Assembly (NCBI GenBank): GCA_003225495.1 | Contig: QIAJ01000128.1 | Coordinates: 10,674 to 74,673, forward strand | Direction: 5' to 3' | Source of the DNA: Acidobacteriota bacterium | GTDB taxonomy: Bacteria; Acidobacteriota; Terriglobia; Terriglobales; Acidobacteriaceae | DNA: 64,000 nt | In this document: piece by piece, positions 19,479-29,361 of the stretch | How the letters are laid out: each line of letters begins with the position of its first letter | How positions within the stretch are numbered: the stretch's first letter is position 1 | Made by a program: the position numbers and the translations under genes | Notes under the pieces: generated by a model | Told to the model about the DNA's origin: nothing | The model's input: only the letters and a program-made list of their open reading frames with translations | Database searches by the model: none

Positions 19479-22298
19479 TTGAAGACCCGAATTTTCCGAG
19501 CGAGGGCAGGCACTGGGATACTCATGCAGGCGATGAGAATTAGGAAGCTTGCATTCATGTCGTTTCTTCTGGCCGCGGTCTGTTGGGCGCAAAACTTTGA
19601 CATCGTCACCAGGTCTACTCCACAGCCAGGAGTGGATCAGATCCGTATTGATCGGCCGAATCCGACCAAACGATCAGTCGATTACCGACAGATTACGTTT
19701 CAGCCTGACGATGATGTGACCATTGCAGCGGGCGGTTGCGTTCAGTCGGGGGGGACCGGGTCGACGTGGCACCGTTACGTGAACCCTTCGGGAGGAGATG
19801 CAGACAAGCTATATCACGGGCTGATTACGATCCCGTTTGCGACAGGTTCGCTCGAACGCATCCAGAAATACCAGAATAAGCGGGTACACGTCGCCCCTAA
19901 CGCGCAGCCGGGAACGCTTCATTTGCAGTTGGGATTCGAAGACAATAATTACTCCGACAACGGATACTACCGCCACGACGACGGACCCGATGACCAGTGT
20001 AAAGGTGCGACTGGCGGTCCTGCCTGGGTCGTGCTGGTTGTACGTCACAAAGTTGGGTCAGGACCGGTAACGAGCGGTGTGCGCGACTGGGATTTAAATG
20101 TCACGAAGTTTGACGACAATGGGATTCCGTTAAATCCAGACTGGCACCACCCCTTTCCAAATCCCGATACCTGCCGCTGGCCATGGAACGACCCCTCCAG
20201 TGAACCGGATTGCGTGAGTACGGGCCAAATTACGAACACGGATGAACACTACACCTGCGAAGCCTGGTACCACGGTAGCGATCACGGACTTGGTGGACAT
20301 GCCAATTGGACGGCAGCGACTTTTTCGGGACAGGTTTATTGGGATGGTCATTCCAATTCCGTCTCTGACGACGACGATTACGCTATGAACGTCTATACCC
20401 CGGGTCAGGCCATTGCGACGGCCGGAAGGATTGATGGCGTTCACGTCGAGTTCAGCAGCGACGAAACCGTGGACGTGCTCGTGGATGAGTTCAAGCTGCC
20501 GAAGTGGGCAGCGCTCCGCAAGGCGGTCGACGATGGGGACAGCGCGGCACAAAGGTTTATAGGTGGGTCTGAAATTATCGTAACCGGACTACTGGGCGTT
20601 GACTTCATCCACACTCCGGGTGCGGAGTCTCATCCAGCGTGGGCGATTGCGTGGCACGCCAACAGCGATTTTGCGGACGACACGTGGTCGTTTTTCGTGC
20701 GGGGCTGGGGTAACGAGGGTTATTGCAGTGGCGACCAACACTATATCTCGTATCTTGGAAATCAATATACGTTCCGATTTAAGTGGCCGGCCGGCGCTAC
20801 GGCTGGAGTTGTCAAGAGCGGCACAACATTCCTTACCAATGCGTCCAATGTGGGTGCGGCCACGGTTTCTTTCGTGCCGAATGAAGCAGTGTTGCTGACA
20901 TTTCACGATCTGCCAGATCCAGCTGTGCAAGGACTTGTCGCGGGCGAGTTGCACGTGAGTTGGACTGGCACGCCTTCGGCACCTAGGGCCTCCGGTGGAG
21001 AATCGCGCCAGCCGGCAGCGGCCCCGGAATCGCTTATCGACGAAGAACTCGCGGGGCTCACCCCGGCGCAGCGCGCGATATACACAGCCAATGCTCCGGC
21101 AAAGACCCGTGCCCCCGAGAAGCCAGTGGTCAAGATGCGTTGGCAACCTGGCCCGCCGCCGGACAAGGTCCGGGTTAATCAACATCCTCAGGTCCGCTCT
21201 GCGCCCGATGCGACAGCGGCGGCGCATAAGAACGCGCAAATCGAGGCGCTCAAGAAGGCAGGAGGCAAGGTTCCGGTTCCTCCACACCCGCAGCACCATC
21301 CCCCCGGGTTACACCCAACGCCAGGAGCGGGGTCGCCTCCGCCCGCAACCACTGGGGAGGAGTTCCCGTTCAATTTGGTCTGGGACTCCCTTGCGCCAGG
21401 CGGCTTTCCCCTCAACCCGCGTTGGAAGTGGCAGGTGGATCACGAGGGTTCGCCGAACCCATCGATTTGCCACTACTTCTCGAATGGCGACGGCGATCCC
21501 AGCTACGCCGATTGTACTAACCAAACCCACGAGGAGAACCTCCCAGAGGACTTCAACGGATGGTGGTGTCGCGCCAAGAACTGGGTCGGCGAAGGCTTCC
21601 CAGGCCATCTCAATTGGTTCGCTTCTACGTACCAAGGACAGGCGAGTTGGACCGATAGCAATGCAGACGACGACTACAATGTCGCGCTCGTGTCGAGCGG
21701 CGCACTTGGGGTCATGGCAGGTAGGGTAGACCTGCACACCGAGTTCGATGCCGATGAGATGGACATCGAGGACTTCGTCGGTCCGTGGTGGAATGCCATC
21801 TATGAGGACCTTTTTGCAGGTGAGAATGCTACGTCTCGTAAAGATAAGTTCCACTTAGCGTATTGGATCAACCCCGACCGCGGGGAACTGTTTTTCGCAC
21901 GTAAGGTTGTGCTCGTGGAGGGCGAAACGGAACGCGCGCTTTTGAACGCGTTTAGAATCCCTTACCTCGTAGTGCACGATGAAGACCCTGTCACTGCGTG
22001 CCCTGAACCGTTGCCAGAGGATTGGAATGCAGACAAACACCGCGAACAGCAAAGGACATTTGCGCTGAATGCCACGATTGCCGAGCTAATCGATCCTGAA
22101 CTAGGCTCCGTCAATGTTTTGTCACCCAAATTCGAGAATGTCGCAGGAGTGCCAAGAAGGCAGGGAGAGAAGAAGGGTAAGCCAATTGCTGCTTTGGATC
22201 ACTTCGTAAATACTAAAGTCGGAGACATTCCCCATTTGATTTTGCAGATCATTGATGCTGCCTACGGGACAAGCAGTCAAGACAAGTTTACTAAATAA
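19479..22298 (+). CDS. Chimeric ORF: exported duplicated-domain protein fused in frame to OLD-family TOPRIM remnant
   Basis: GAGGAGG then TTG start (ORF extends to 19398); signal-like MRIRKLAFMSFLLAAVCWAQ; two related W/D-rich units; C-terminus INPDRGELFFARKVVLVEGETE...VVHDEDP...RRQGEKKGKPIAALDHF. Confidence 0.75.
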   Translation: MKTRIFRARAGTGILMQAMRIRKLAFMSFLLAAVCWAQNFDIVTRSTPQPGVDQIRIDRPNPTKRSVDYRQITFQPDDDVTIAAGGCVQSGGTGSTWHRYVNPSGGDADKLYHGLITIPFATGSLERIQKYQNKRVHVAPNAQPGTLHLQLGFEDNNYSDNGYYRHDDGPDDQCKGATGGPAWVVLVVRHKVGSGPVTSGVRDWDLNVTKFDDNGIPLNPDWHHPFPNPDTCRWPWNDPSSEPDCVSTGQITNTDEHYTCEAWYHGSDHGLGGHANWTAATFSGQVYWDGHSNSVSDDDDYAMNVYTPGQAIATAGRIDGVHVEFSSDETVDVLVDEFKLPKWAALRKAVDDGDSAAQRFIGGSEIIVTGLLGVDFIHTPGAESHPAWAIAWHANSDFADDTWSFFVRGWGNEGYCSGDQHYISYLGNQYTFRFKWPAGATAGVVKSGTTFLTNASNVGAATVSFVPNEAVLLTFHDLPDPAVQGLVAGELHVSWTGTPSAPRASGGESRQPAAAPESLIDEELAGLTPAQRAIYTANAPAKTRAPEKPVVKMRWQPGPPPDKVRVNQHPQVRSAPDATAAAHKNAQIEALKKAGGKVPVPPHPQHHPPGLHPTPGAGSPPPATTGEEFPFNLVWDSLAPGGFPLNPRWKWQVDHEGSPNPSICHYFSNGDGDPSYADCTNQTHEENLPEDFNGWWCRAKNWVGEGFPGHLNWFASTYQGQASWTDSNADDDYNVALVSSGALGVMAGRVDLHTEFDADEMDIEDFVGPWWNAIYEDLFAGENATSRKDKFHLAYWINPDRGELFFARKVVLVEGETERALLNAFRIPYLVVHDEDPVTACPEPLPEDWNADKHREQQRTFALNATIAELIDPELGSVNVLSPKFENVAGVPRRQGEKKGKPIAALDHFVNTKVGDIPHLILQIIDAAYGTSSQDKFTK

Positions 22299-22519
22299 AG
22301 GATTCCACGACTCACTATTCTGCCGGTACGGCGCATTGCAGACAAGACCGGTGTTTCCATTGAGAAAATTTTCGGCCATGGTCTGGCGCTCTGTCTTCAG
22401 ATGACCAGATTTTCCGATCGTAGGCGGCCCTCATCCACATGGGCGTCTTACATCTTTCCGCTATTTTTTCGCTTCACAGGAATTGCCGTAGAATCATCAA
22501 TCGACGATGGAGGTCACAG

Positions 22520-22981
22520 ATGCACAAAGTCTTAGAGTTCATAGGCCAGAGGTGGTTTCCGCTGAATGGCCTGGTGAGCTCCATTGTCGCCGTATTTCTA
22601 TTCTGGTTTTGGCACTGGCGCAGAAATCACCGGACGCCGAAATTTCGCAATTCGGGAGATACGGCTAATGCAAACCCTCGACTGGACGGTCGAGGTCGCA
22701 GAGAGCGGAAGGACAGGCCGGTCGCATGGGGTACTATTCGAATTTGGAACCCGTCCGATGACTCCATTGTGATAGAACCTACACGTTTGCTCCACAAAAT
22801 CTTTTTCAAGCGTACCTCGAAGCCCGATCGCTACTTGGACACCATTGAGCTTGGACCAAAGGAAGACGCAGAATTTCAAATCGAAATCTTGGAAGAGGTT
22901 GCCCCGGATTTCCGTCCTCTTTCGGTTCAATTTGTAAGCACCAACTGCTGGTTGAAGTTCACCGTCACTTTTGAGTTCTGA
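22520..22981 (+). CDS. Hypothetical protein with N-terminal membrane anchor
   Basis: MHKVLEFIGQRWFPLNGLVSSIVAVFLFWFWHWRRN; middle may contain compensating frameshifts. Confidence 0.5.
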   Translation: MHKVLEFIGQRWFPLNGLVSSIVAVFLFWFWHWRRNHRTPKFRNSGDTANANPRLDGRGRRERKDRPVAWGTIRIWNPSDDSIVIEPTRLLHKIFFKRTSKPDRYLDTIELGPKEDAEFQIEILEEVAPDFRPLSVQFVSTNCWLKFTVTFEF

Positions 22982-23470
22982 CGAAATGGCTGGTTTTCGT
23001 CGACTACCAACAGGTAATAAAAAACAGTGTCCATGCTAGGAGTAGCGGGTTCCGACCATTTTCGCGGGCGTGCGCGGCAAACCACTGCGCAACGGCGACG
23101 TCTACCAATCTTGCGAATTGCGGTCGCGAAAGGCCCTCTTACGAAGGCACCCTTTACAAGTCCCGATATATTGTCCTACATATCGGACACTTAGTAAGTA
23201 CACATATAAGTTATGACCGAGCACGGGCAGATATATTAAATGACTATATCCACCGTTGCAAGTCAACGTTGATTAACAAGTCCTCGACATAGAATTGACC
23301 TCTGTAGACTCCAGGCTGTACCTTCTAGGCAAATCTGGTCCATTTTGGCCAGATCAAACGAGAGCCCAACTGCTCCGCTGCCTCCATTGTCCTCCCCGGT
23401 GGATTGACGGACCATTGGAAGAGCCTTTCGGAAAAACCAACACCAGAATAATCCGATAACGGAGGAAAAC

Positions 23471-23842
23471 ATGCTCTCTGGATTAGGTTACGGCGCTCCA
23501 CGCTGGTTAGTCGAGGCACTTGGACAAAGCTGGCTACCAGAAATGATTCACGATTTACAAGGCATCCCTGGATTCGACCATGTACGCACGTATAAGAACC
23601 GCGTTGTGATTTCACAACCTTATGAGGCGACTGAGATGATAGGGAAGGTTCTGGCGGACCTTGCTGATCGAGGAATTCTCGCCCGATTGTGGGGGATCTC
23701 CCCGTACTTTTCAGGACACACGTTTTCAATTGTTATTTGGCGAGAACAGGACGCGGCTTGTGCGCGAGAGATCATGGAGAAAATGTTCAAATCCTTTTCC
23801 GAGGACAAATGTGAAGCTCCGGTGCACAAGGAGTGGGTCTGA
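23471..23842 (+). CDS. Hypothetical protein upstream of the prim-pol gene
   Basis: 123 aa; GGAGG SD; stop 2 nt before the next ATG (23845). Confidence 0.65.
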   Translation: MLSGLGYGAPRWLVEALGQSWLPEMIHDLQGIPGFDHVRTYKNRVVISQPYEATEMIGKVLADLADRGILARLWGISPYFSGHTFSIVIWREQDAACAREIMEKMFKSFSEDKCEAPVHKEWV

Positions 23843-23844
23843 AC

Positions 23845-25603
23845 ATGACAATAACCGAACTGCAGTCGCAAAAGCGGTGGGGGCTGTGGCCACTGGAGAC
23901 TGTGCACGGCAAACAGACCAACATTCCGTACCAACCCAATGGGCGCAAGGCGATGGCGAACAATCCAGACACTTGGCACATCTATGCGGAGTGCGCGCTT
24001 GTGGTCTCCCGGTTTTCCGGCGTTGGGCTGGCGCTGGGGAATGGCGTGTTCGGGTGTGGACATTGACAAGTGCTGCGATGCCGTCACGGGGAAGTTTACG
24101 CCGGAGTCACGCGAAATAGTAATTGGCCTGGACTCCTACAGCGAATACAGTCCAAGCGGGACGGGTGCCCACGTTTTTGGCCTGGGGGAGCTGCCCGGCG
24201 ACGGGAAGCCGATTGTTAGACCAATTCCCGGAGCGAAGCAGATTGAGATTAAGGCAAAGGGCTTCTATTTCACATACAGCGCTCGACATCTTAGCAAGAC
24301 CCCCGCGAGCCTGATGCCGCGTCAGACGGAACTTAACGCGCTGTGTAAACACGTTCTATCCATCACACAATCAAAGCGCAGCCTCGTTATTTCCGGCAAT
24401 GAGGAAGAGAAGTACCGGAAGCTCATGGCTGGGGATTTCAGCGATTACGCCGGTGACCTCAGCCGCGCCGACCTAGGGCTGCTCAACATCCTGGCGCGAC
24501 GGCTGAACAATGACATGTTCAAGATGGATGAAGCGTGGATCAAGTCCCCGTTGTACCGGGACAAGTTGGAGCGCACAGATTACCGCTCTGCCACGATCAT
24601 GAAAGCCATCAAGGGCGAGCCCGTCTTCACTAATGAGGATGAAGACGTAATGGAAGATGATGGCATTGATGAGTATGTGGTGGAAGCCTGTAGTAAAGAC
24701 CACGAAGGTTGGTTCCCGCTGGGTGATGTGTCGCTAGTAGGTGGGTCCTCAGGGACAGGGAAAACCTACTGGATGATGACACTCTTTGAGAAGGTTCGTC
24801 GGGGTGCCGACGTGTGGGGTCACACGGCGCAAGCTCGTGATTACCGGGTGCTCATGTTGGACCGTGGCGCGAAGGCCATGCGGCGAACATTGAATAGGCT
24901 GGGATTGCCCCCGGAAGCTAAGGAGCGGGTGATCCGTGTGACAAGCGCGCAGCAATTGGCTGGACCCGTCGCCGTGCTGACCGAAACCACCGAGCGGGAA
25001 CCAGGCGCGAAGGCTTGGTTTGTTGAGGGCTTGGACCTGTGGTTAAAGGAGGCCAACAAGATGAGCGAAGTCGCCCAAGTGCTGGACGAACTCCAGCGCC
25101 TTGCTACGCGGCGGAATGTAGCCATCATCGCCAGCGTGGGCTCAGCTAAAGAGAAGACTGCTGAGGGCCGCGACTCAGAGCGTTATCACGGTAGAGATAC
25201 CTTGTTCGGCAGCGTGGCCTGGGGCCGTAAGTCGGAAACAATAGTCCTGATCAGCAAAACGGACAATGACCCCCTCCATGATGACTGTCCTAGACAATAC
25301 TCAGTCCTCGTGCGCAATGGGAAGTCAGAACATTTCTGGATGGGGTTTAAGGATGGCGAGTTGCAAATTGTGGAGAGGCCGAGACCGAAAATAGGTAAAG
25401 GCCCTCCGAGCAAAGCCGGTCTATTAAAGCTCAACGTTTTCGCGAAGTTCAAACGTGGTGAGCGGATTCGCTACTCACCGGACATGGGAGCGTCACCGAA
25501 GACCTATTACGATTGGCTAAAGGTCGCGGTAGCCGAGGGCCTGATAGAGCACAGAGATGGTACGTACTGGATGCCTGACAGTGTGAGAGGTAGTACTACT
25601 TAG
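23845..25603 (+). pseudogene. Prim-pol (NrS-1 polymerase-like) + RecA-like ATPase replication protein, frameshifted near 24055
   Basis: Frame 1 ...GVGLALGNGVFG joins frame 2 VDIDKCCDA...IVIGLDSYSEYSPSGTGAHVFG; Walker A GGSSGTGKTYW downstream. Confidence 0.75.
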
Positions 25604-25907
25604 TAGTAGTAATAGTACCTAATGTCAGGGGCTAAATATGATTGTGGAGATCGAAAGGCAGCACCTGGCGTCACGACACCTCTCGGGTAGGGGATCAAAT
25701 TGTTGCGGGGGAATCGCTACCGAGCGCATAGCTTGAGAAGTATACACAGATTTAACTTTCAGCTATTACAGTTTGATTGCAAATAAAGGGGCTTAGGTGC
25801 GAGAGGGGTCGAATCGCGAAAGGGACGTGATTTCAGCACCCGTGGCATAGGTTTGCACGTCCATGGGCGATTAAAAAGCGAAAGTGTGACGATGTAGATC
25901 GTACCTA

Positions 25908-26159
25908 ATGGATCGCGACCTCAAATTCGAAAGGCGGCGCCAGCCCGGGACGGACCTCACGGGGCAACAGCTCGCGCTCGCCGATCGCATTGAACGTTTG
26001 GGACATGCTCTGAACGCCCGGCAACTCGCCTCCATCTTGGCTGTCTCGACGATCATCATTTACAAACTCGCCAAAGCAAATCGGATCCCATGCTTCCGGG
26101 TCGGCACATGCGTGAGGTTCGACCCCCGCGCAGTGGCGAATTGGCTTCGAAGACAGTAG
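25908..26159 (+). CDS. Excisionase/HTH-type DNA-binding protein
   Basis: LNARQLASILAVSTIIIYKLAKANRIPCFRVGTCVRFDPRAVANWLRRQ. Confidence 0.85.
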   Translation: MDRDLKFERRRQPGTDLTGQQLALADRIERLGHALNARQLASILAVSTIIIYKLAKANRIPCFRVGTCVRFDPRAVANWLRRQ

Positions 26160-26504
26160 GTGCTTTCGCCTGTCCTGGTCAGTGCCCATTTCCGATCATT
26201 ACTTCCCACAAGTCCGTTTCTGGACAGTTTCTGGTTAGCCGACAATTCGGGAGTTAACCAATCTCGGTCCATGCGGCGCCATAACATCAGGCCTACGCGC
26301 TCGCGACACTTTGGCAGGCGCATTACCGGACCACGTGGACTGAGTCGCTATTCCAAAGCCCCGCGACAAGGGAGTTCCCGAACCTGCGCTTAGAAAACTA
26401 ATTTCTTGTGTATGCCATAAAGCCGTTGCGGGCATTGTCTGAGCCGTGAGAGACGTGGCGGAGAATTTGCAGACCGCTGACGCGACGTAGAGAGAGTAGC
26501 CCCG

Positions 26505-28613
26505 TCAGTGGAAGTTCTTTACCACCATGATCCCTTCGTTGTGTTGGTCCACTTGCGAGTACACAACGGATTTTCGGTCGGGAGATACCGCCAAGCCCTC
26601 GGGCTCGCCATCGAGAGCAGAGATCGAAGTTCTTTTCCCGCTGGCAAAGTCCAAAAACTCCAGGATTGGTTTGGGTGAACTCCTGGAATTGACGAAATAC
26701 ATTCCTCCCGAAACCACGGCCCAATCCGACCACTTGGCCGCGTAAGAAGTGTCCAAAACTGCCACTTCCGTGCCGCCCTGGCTTGGGACCTTCCAAATCC
26801 CGGGAAGAATAAAGCCTTTTGTGTAATAAAGAAAACCGTCGTCTGCTTCCAGCGGTGCAAACCCGCCTTTCTTCGTCACCTGCACAGCAGACCCGCCGCG
26901 GAAGGGTACTTTCCAGACCTGAAAGTCTTTTCCCCCACCTCTTGAAGCGAAATATATCCACTGGCCATCCCGCGACCAGCTTGGTACCAGATTGTTGGCT
27001 CCGGGCACCGTCGTGATCTGCCGGGGCTCGCCGCCGGGAACTTCAACCACGTAGATTTCGCTGTGCTCTTTGGGGCGGAAGTCGAACGCCAGGAAACGGC
27101 TCTCTGGCGACCATCGCGGGGTGCCCGCCGAACCGGGCATTGAAGTAATCTGCGCAGGATCGGAGCCATCCCGGTTGCAGACCCAGATTTCCTGGTATCC
27201 AGAACGGTCGGAGTCGAATGCGATCTTGGTCCCATCCGGCGAGAACTGGGGATGAAGATCTGCCCCCTGCGCGGCAATCAGCACGGCTGCCTTCCCCTGC
27301 CCATGAGTGCGATCCTTCAGCGTCAGCTGCCAGATATGGTTGTTGACTATGCTGCGTGTGTAAGCCAAGCGATGAGACCTGATTGAAATCGCCGGAAAGT
27401 AAGCATTGGTGCTGGCTTCTGCCACCGCTCGTGGATCGCCTCCAGAAACAGACAGCCGCCACAGGCTCTGGAGTCCGGCACGCGCGGAGGAGAAAATCAG
27501 ATCCTTTCCATCGTCGGTCCAGACCGGAGCCCCGTAGATCTCGCGGTTATCAAAGGTGAGGCGCCTGGGAACCCCGCCCTCGATCGGCACCAGATACAAG
27601 TCATCCACTAGGCCCGGCCCGCTGGTTCTCACAAAAGCTATCCTCTTGCCATCCGGCGAGAACGCCGGGCCAGCGTCAAAGTGTTCCTCAGGCGGAGACG
27701 TCAGCCGGCGGGTGCTGTGGTCGGCAAGCGACAAGAGCGTGATGGCCGGCCGGCCCTCCGGGTTGACCTCGGAGAAAGCCAGCAGTTTGCCGTCCGGGGA
27801 CCAAGCCACTACCGGTTTCGTAACCGGGGCGCGGGCATAAAGCTTGTGCGGCGTGCCCCCCAGGGGCGACACCGTGTAGATGTCGAATCCTTCTTCGGAA
27901 TTGCGGGAGAAAGCCACCGCTTGACCATCCGGAGACCACGCCGGACAACAATCTCCCGGACCGTCCGTCAGATGCAGAAGTTTGTCTCCGCCGACCAACG
28001 CCGTGTAGAGACCATTTCCTTTATTATTAGAATCGTAATTCAGCGCGAATGTCACCTGACTGCCATCCGGTGAAAAACTGGGCCAGTTCTGGCTTCCGGT
28101 GATGCCGGTGAGGGGGACGATCTCCACCACAGGCACAGATTGTTTTGCCCGCGGAAAGAACCACCAGGCTGCAATACCCACGAGAACTAAAGCCGAGGCG
28201 AATAGCAAAAGGAAGAAGAGCCGTTCCCAGCGGATCGGTCGAAGAACTTCCCCGGGGCTTGCGGATGACGCAATCGGTGCTGGGGCCGCCTCAATGTTCC
28301 CGATAAAGCGATAACCCAGCCGGGGCAGAGTTTCAATGTAGCGCGGCGTGTCGGCGGAGTCGCCCAGCGCGTCGCGGACGCGCTTGACGGAATTGTTCAG
28401 CCCGTGGTCGAAATCCACAAAGGTGTCGCCGGGCCAAAGCGCCTGGCGTAACTCGTCCCGGGTCACCAGCTCTCCCGGCCGCTCCAGCAGCATTTGCAGG
28501 ATCTGGAACGATTGCTGGGGCAGTTTCACTCGCACCCCCTGCTTATGTAACTCCTGGGTGTGAAAGTCGGCGTCAAAGCCCCCGAAGCGCGCAATGGGAC
28601 CGGGCTTCTCCAT
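26505..28613 (-). CDS. CadC-like winged-helix regulator with TolB/PD40 beta-propeller
   Basis: Trans_reg_C-like LVTRDELRQALWPGDTFVDFDHGLNNSVKRVRDALGD; repeated SPDG/WSPDG. Confidence 0.9.
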   Translation of the reverse strand: MEKPGPIARFGGFDADFHTQELHKQGVRVKLPQQSFQILQMLLERPGELVTRDELRQALWPGDTFVDFDHGLNNSVKRVRDALGDSADTPRYIETLPRLGYRFIGNIEAAPAPIASSASPGEVLRPIRWERLFFLLLFASALVLVGIAAWWFFPRAKQSVPVVEIVPLTGITGSQNWPSFSPDGSQVTFALNYDSNNKGNGLYTALVGGDKLLHLTDGPGDCCPAWSPDGQAVAFSRNSEEGFDIYTVSPLGGTPHKLYARAPVTKPVVAWSPDGKLLAFSEVNPEGRPAITLLSLADHSTRRLTSPPEEHFDAGPAFSPDGKRIAFVRTSGPGLVDDLYLVPIEGGVPRRLTFDNREIYGAPVWTDDGKDLIFSSARAGLQSLWRLSVSGGDPRAVAEASTNAYFPAISIRSHRLAYTRSIVNNHIWQLTLKDRTHGQGKAAVLIAAQGADLHPQFSPDGTKIAFDSDRSGYQEIWVCNRDGSDPAQITSMPGSAGTPRWSPESRFLAFDFRPKEHSEIYVVEVPGGEPRQITTVPGANNLVPSWSRDGQWIYFASRGGGKDFQVWKVPFRGGSAVQVTKKGGFAPLEADDGFLYYTKGFILPGIWKVPSQGGTEVAVLDTSYAAKWSDWAVVSGGMYFVNSRSSPKPILEFLDFASGKRTSISALDGEPEGLAVSPDRKSVVYSQVDQHNEGIMVVKNFH

Positions 28614-28821
28614 CACATCTACATCCCTTCCCGCTTTGAGCCGCGAGTTTATCACGCTGCCCTGGAGGCTGGAAGTTGCTCTGTATTCACTTACTTGTCC
28701 TGTGGGAGCTACAAGTGCCTGCGATGGGAGGCGCCTGGGATTGAAGGAAAAGTGCTTTTCGACGAGAACAGGGCCAGCGCGGAGAAGTCGGGCCGCCAAA
28801 CTTTTTGAAGGAGTAAAGAGA

Positions 28822-29244
28822 ATGCCCACCAAAATCATTAACACCCTGACCGGATTGGTTCTACTGCTCGCAGTGGCGGCACCCCTCCACGCCGGTTCGA
28901 TCCTTAACCATGAGATGACGGTTTTCGTACCGTTTGGGTTCGTAGCAGGCGACAGGTCTTTGCCCCCTGGCGACTACTCGGTGCAAGTGAACCCGGAACG
29001 CGGCAGCGTCGTCCTGCACCAGGAAGGGCGGAGTCCACTGATACTCCTCACCAACCAGAGGGAATCCGCCAACAACCCATCTCGCGGCAAGCTTGTCTTC
29101 AAGCGATATGGGGCCAACTTCTTTCTGTCTGAGGTGTGGAACCAGGACAACGCCACGGGCCAAACGCTTACGCCGAGTGCCGCAGAAAAGGAGATGGCCC
29201 ACAAGAAGCAACCGGAGCAGATTCTCGTGGTACAGGCCCGCTAG
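28822..29244 (+). CDS. Exported hypothetical protein
   Basis: Signal peptide MPTKIINTLTGLVLLLAVAAPLHAG; divergent from 26505-28613. Confidence 0.75.
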   Translation: MPTKIINTLTGLVLLLAVAAPLHAGSILNHEMTVFVPFGFVAGDRSLPPGDYSVQVNPERGSVVLHQEGRSPLILLTNQRESANNPSRGKLVFKRYGANFFLSEVWNQDNATGQTLTPSAAEKEMAHKKQPEQILVVQAR

Positions 29245-29361
29245 AATCCTCGCCGGGCGCGCCCCTGCGAGCGATGCAGGACAGGGATGAGGATCGCCAG
29301 ACCGTCGAACCTTCATGCCGAAACCATAGTTTCACTCAGCCCCATATTTAAGGAGATCTAA

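Noticed and set aside
25590-25620. TAGTACTACTTAGTAGTAGTAATAGTAC repeat as a possible CRISPR or iteron
   Set aside because: Only short imperfect trinucleotide repetition; no regular repeat/spacer spacing
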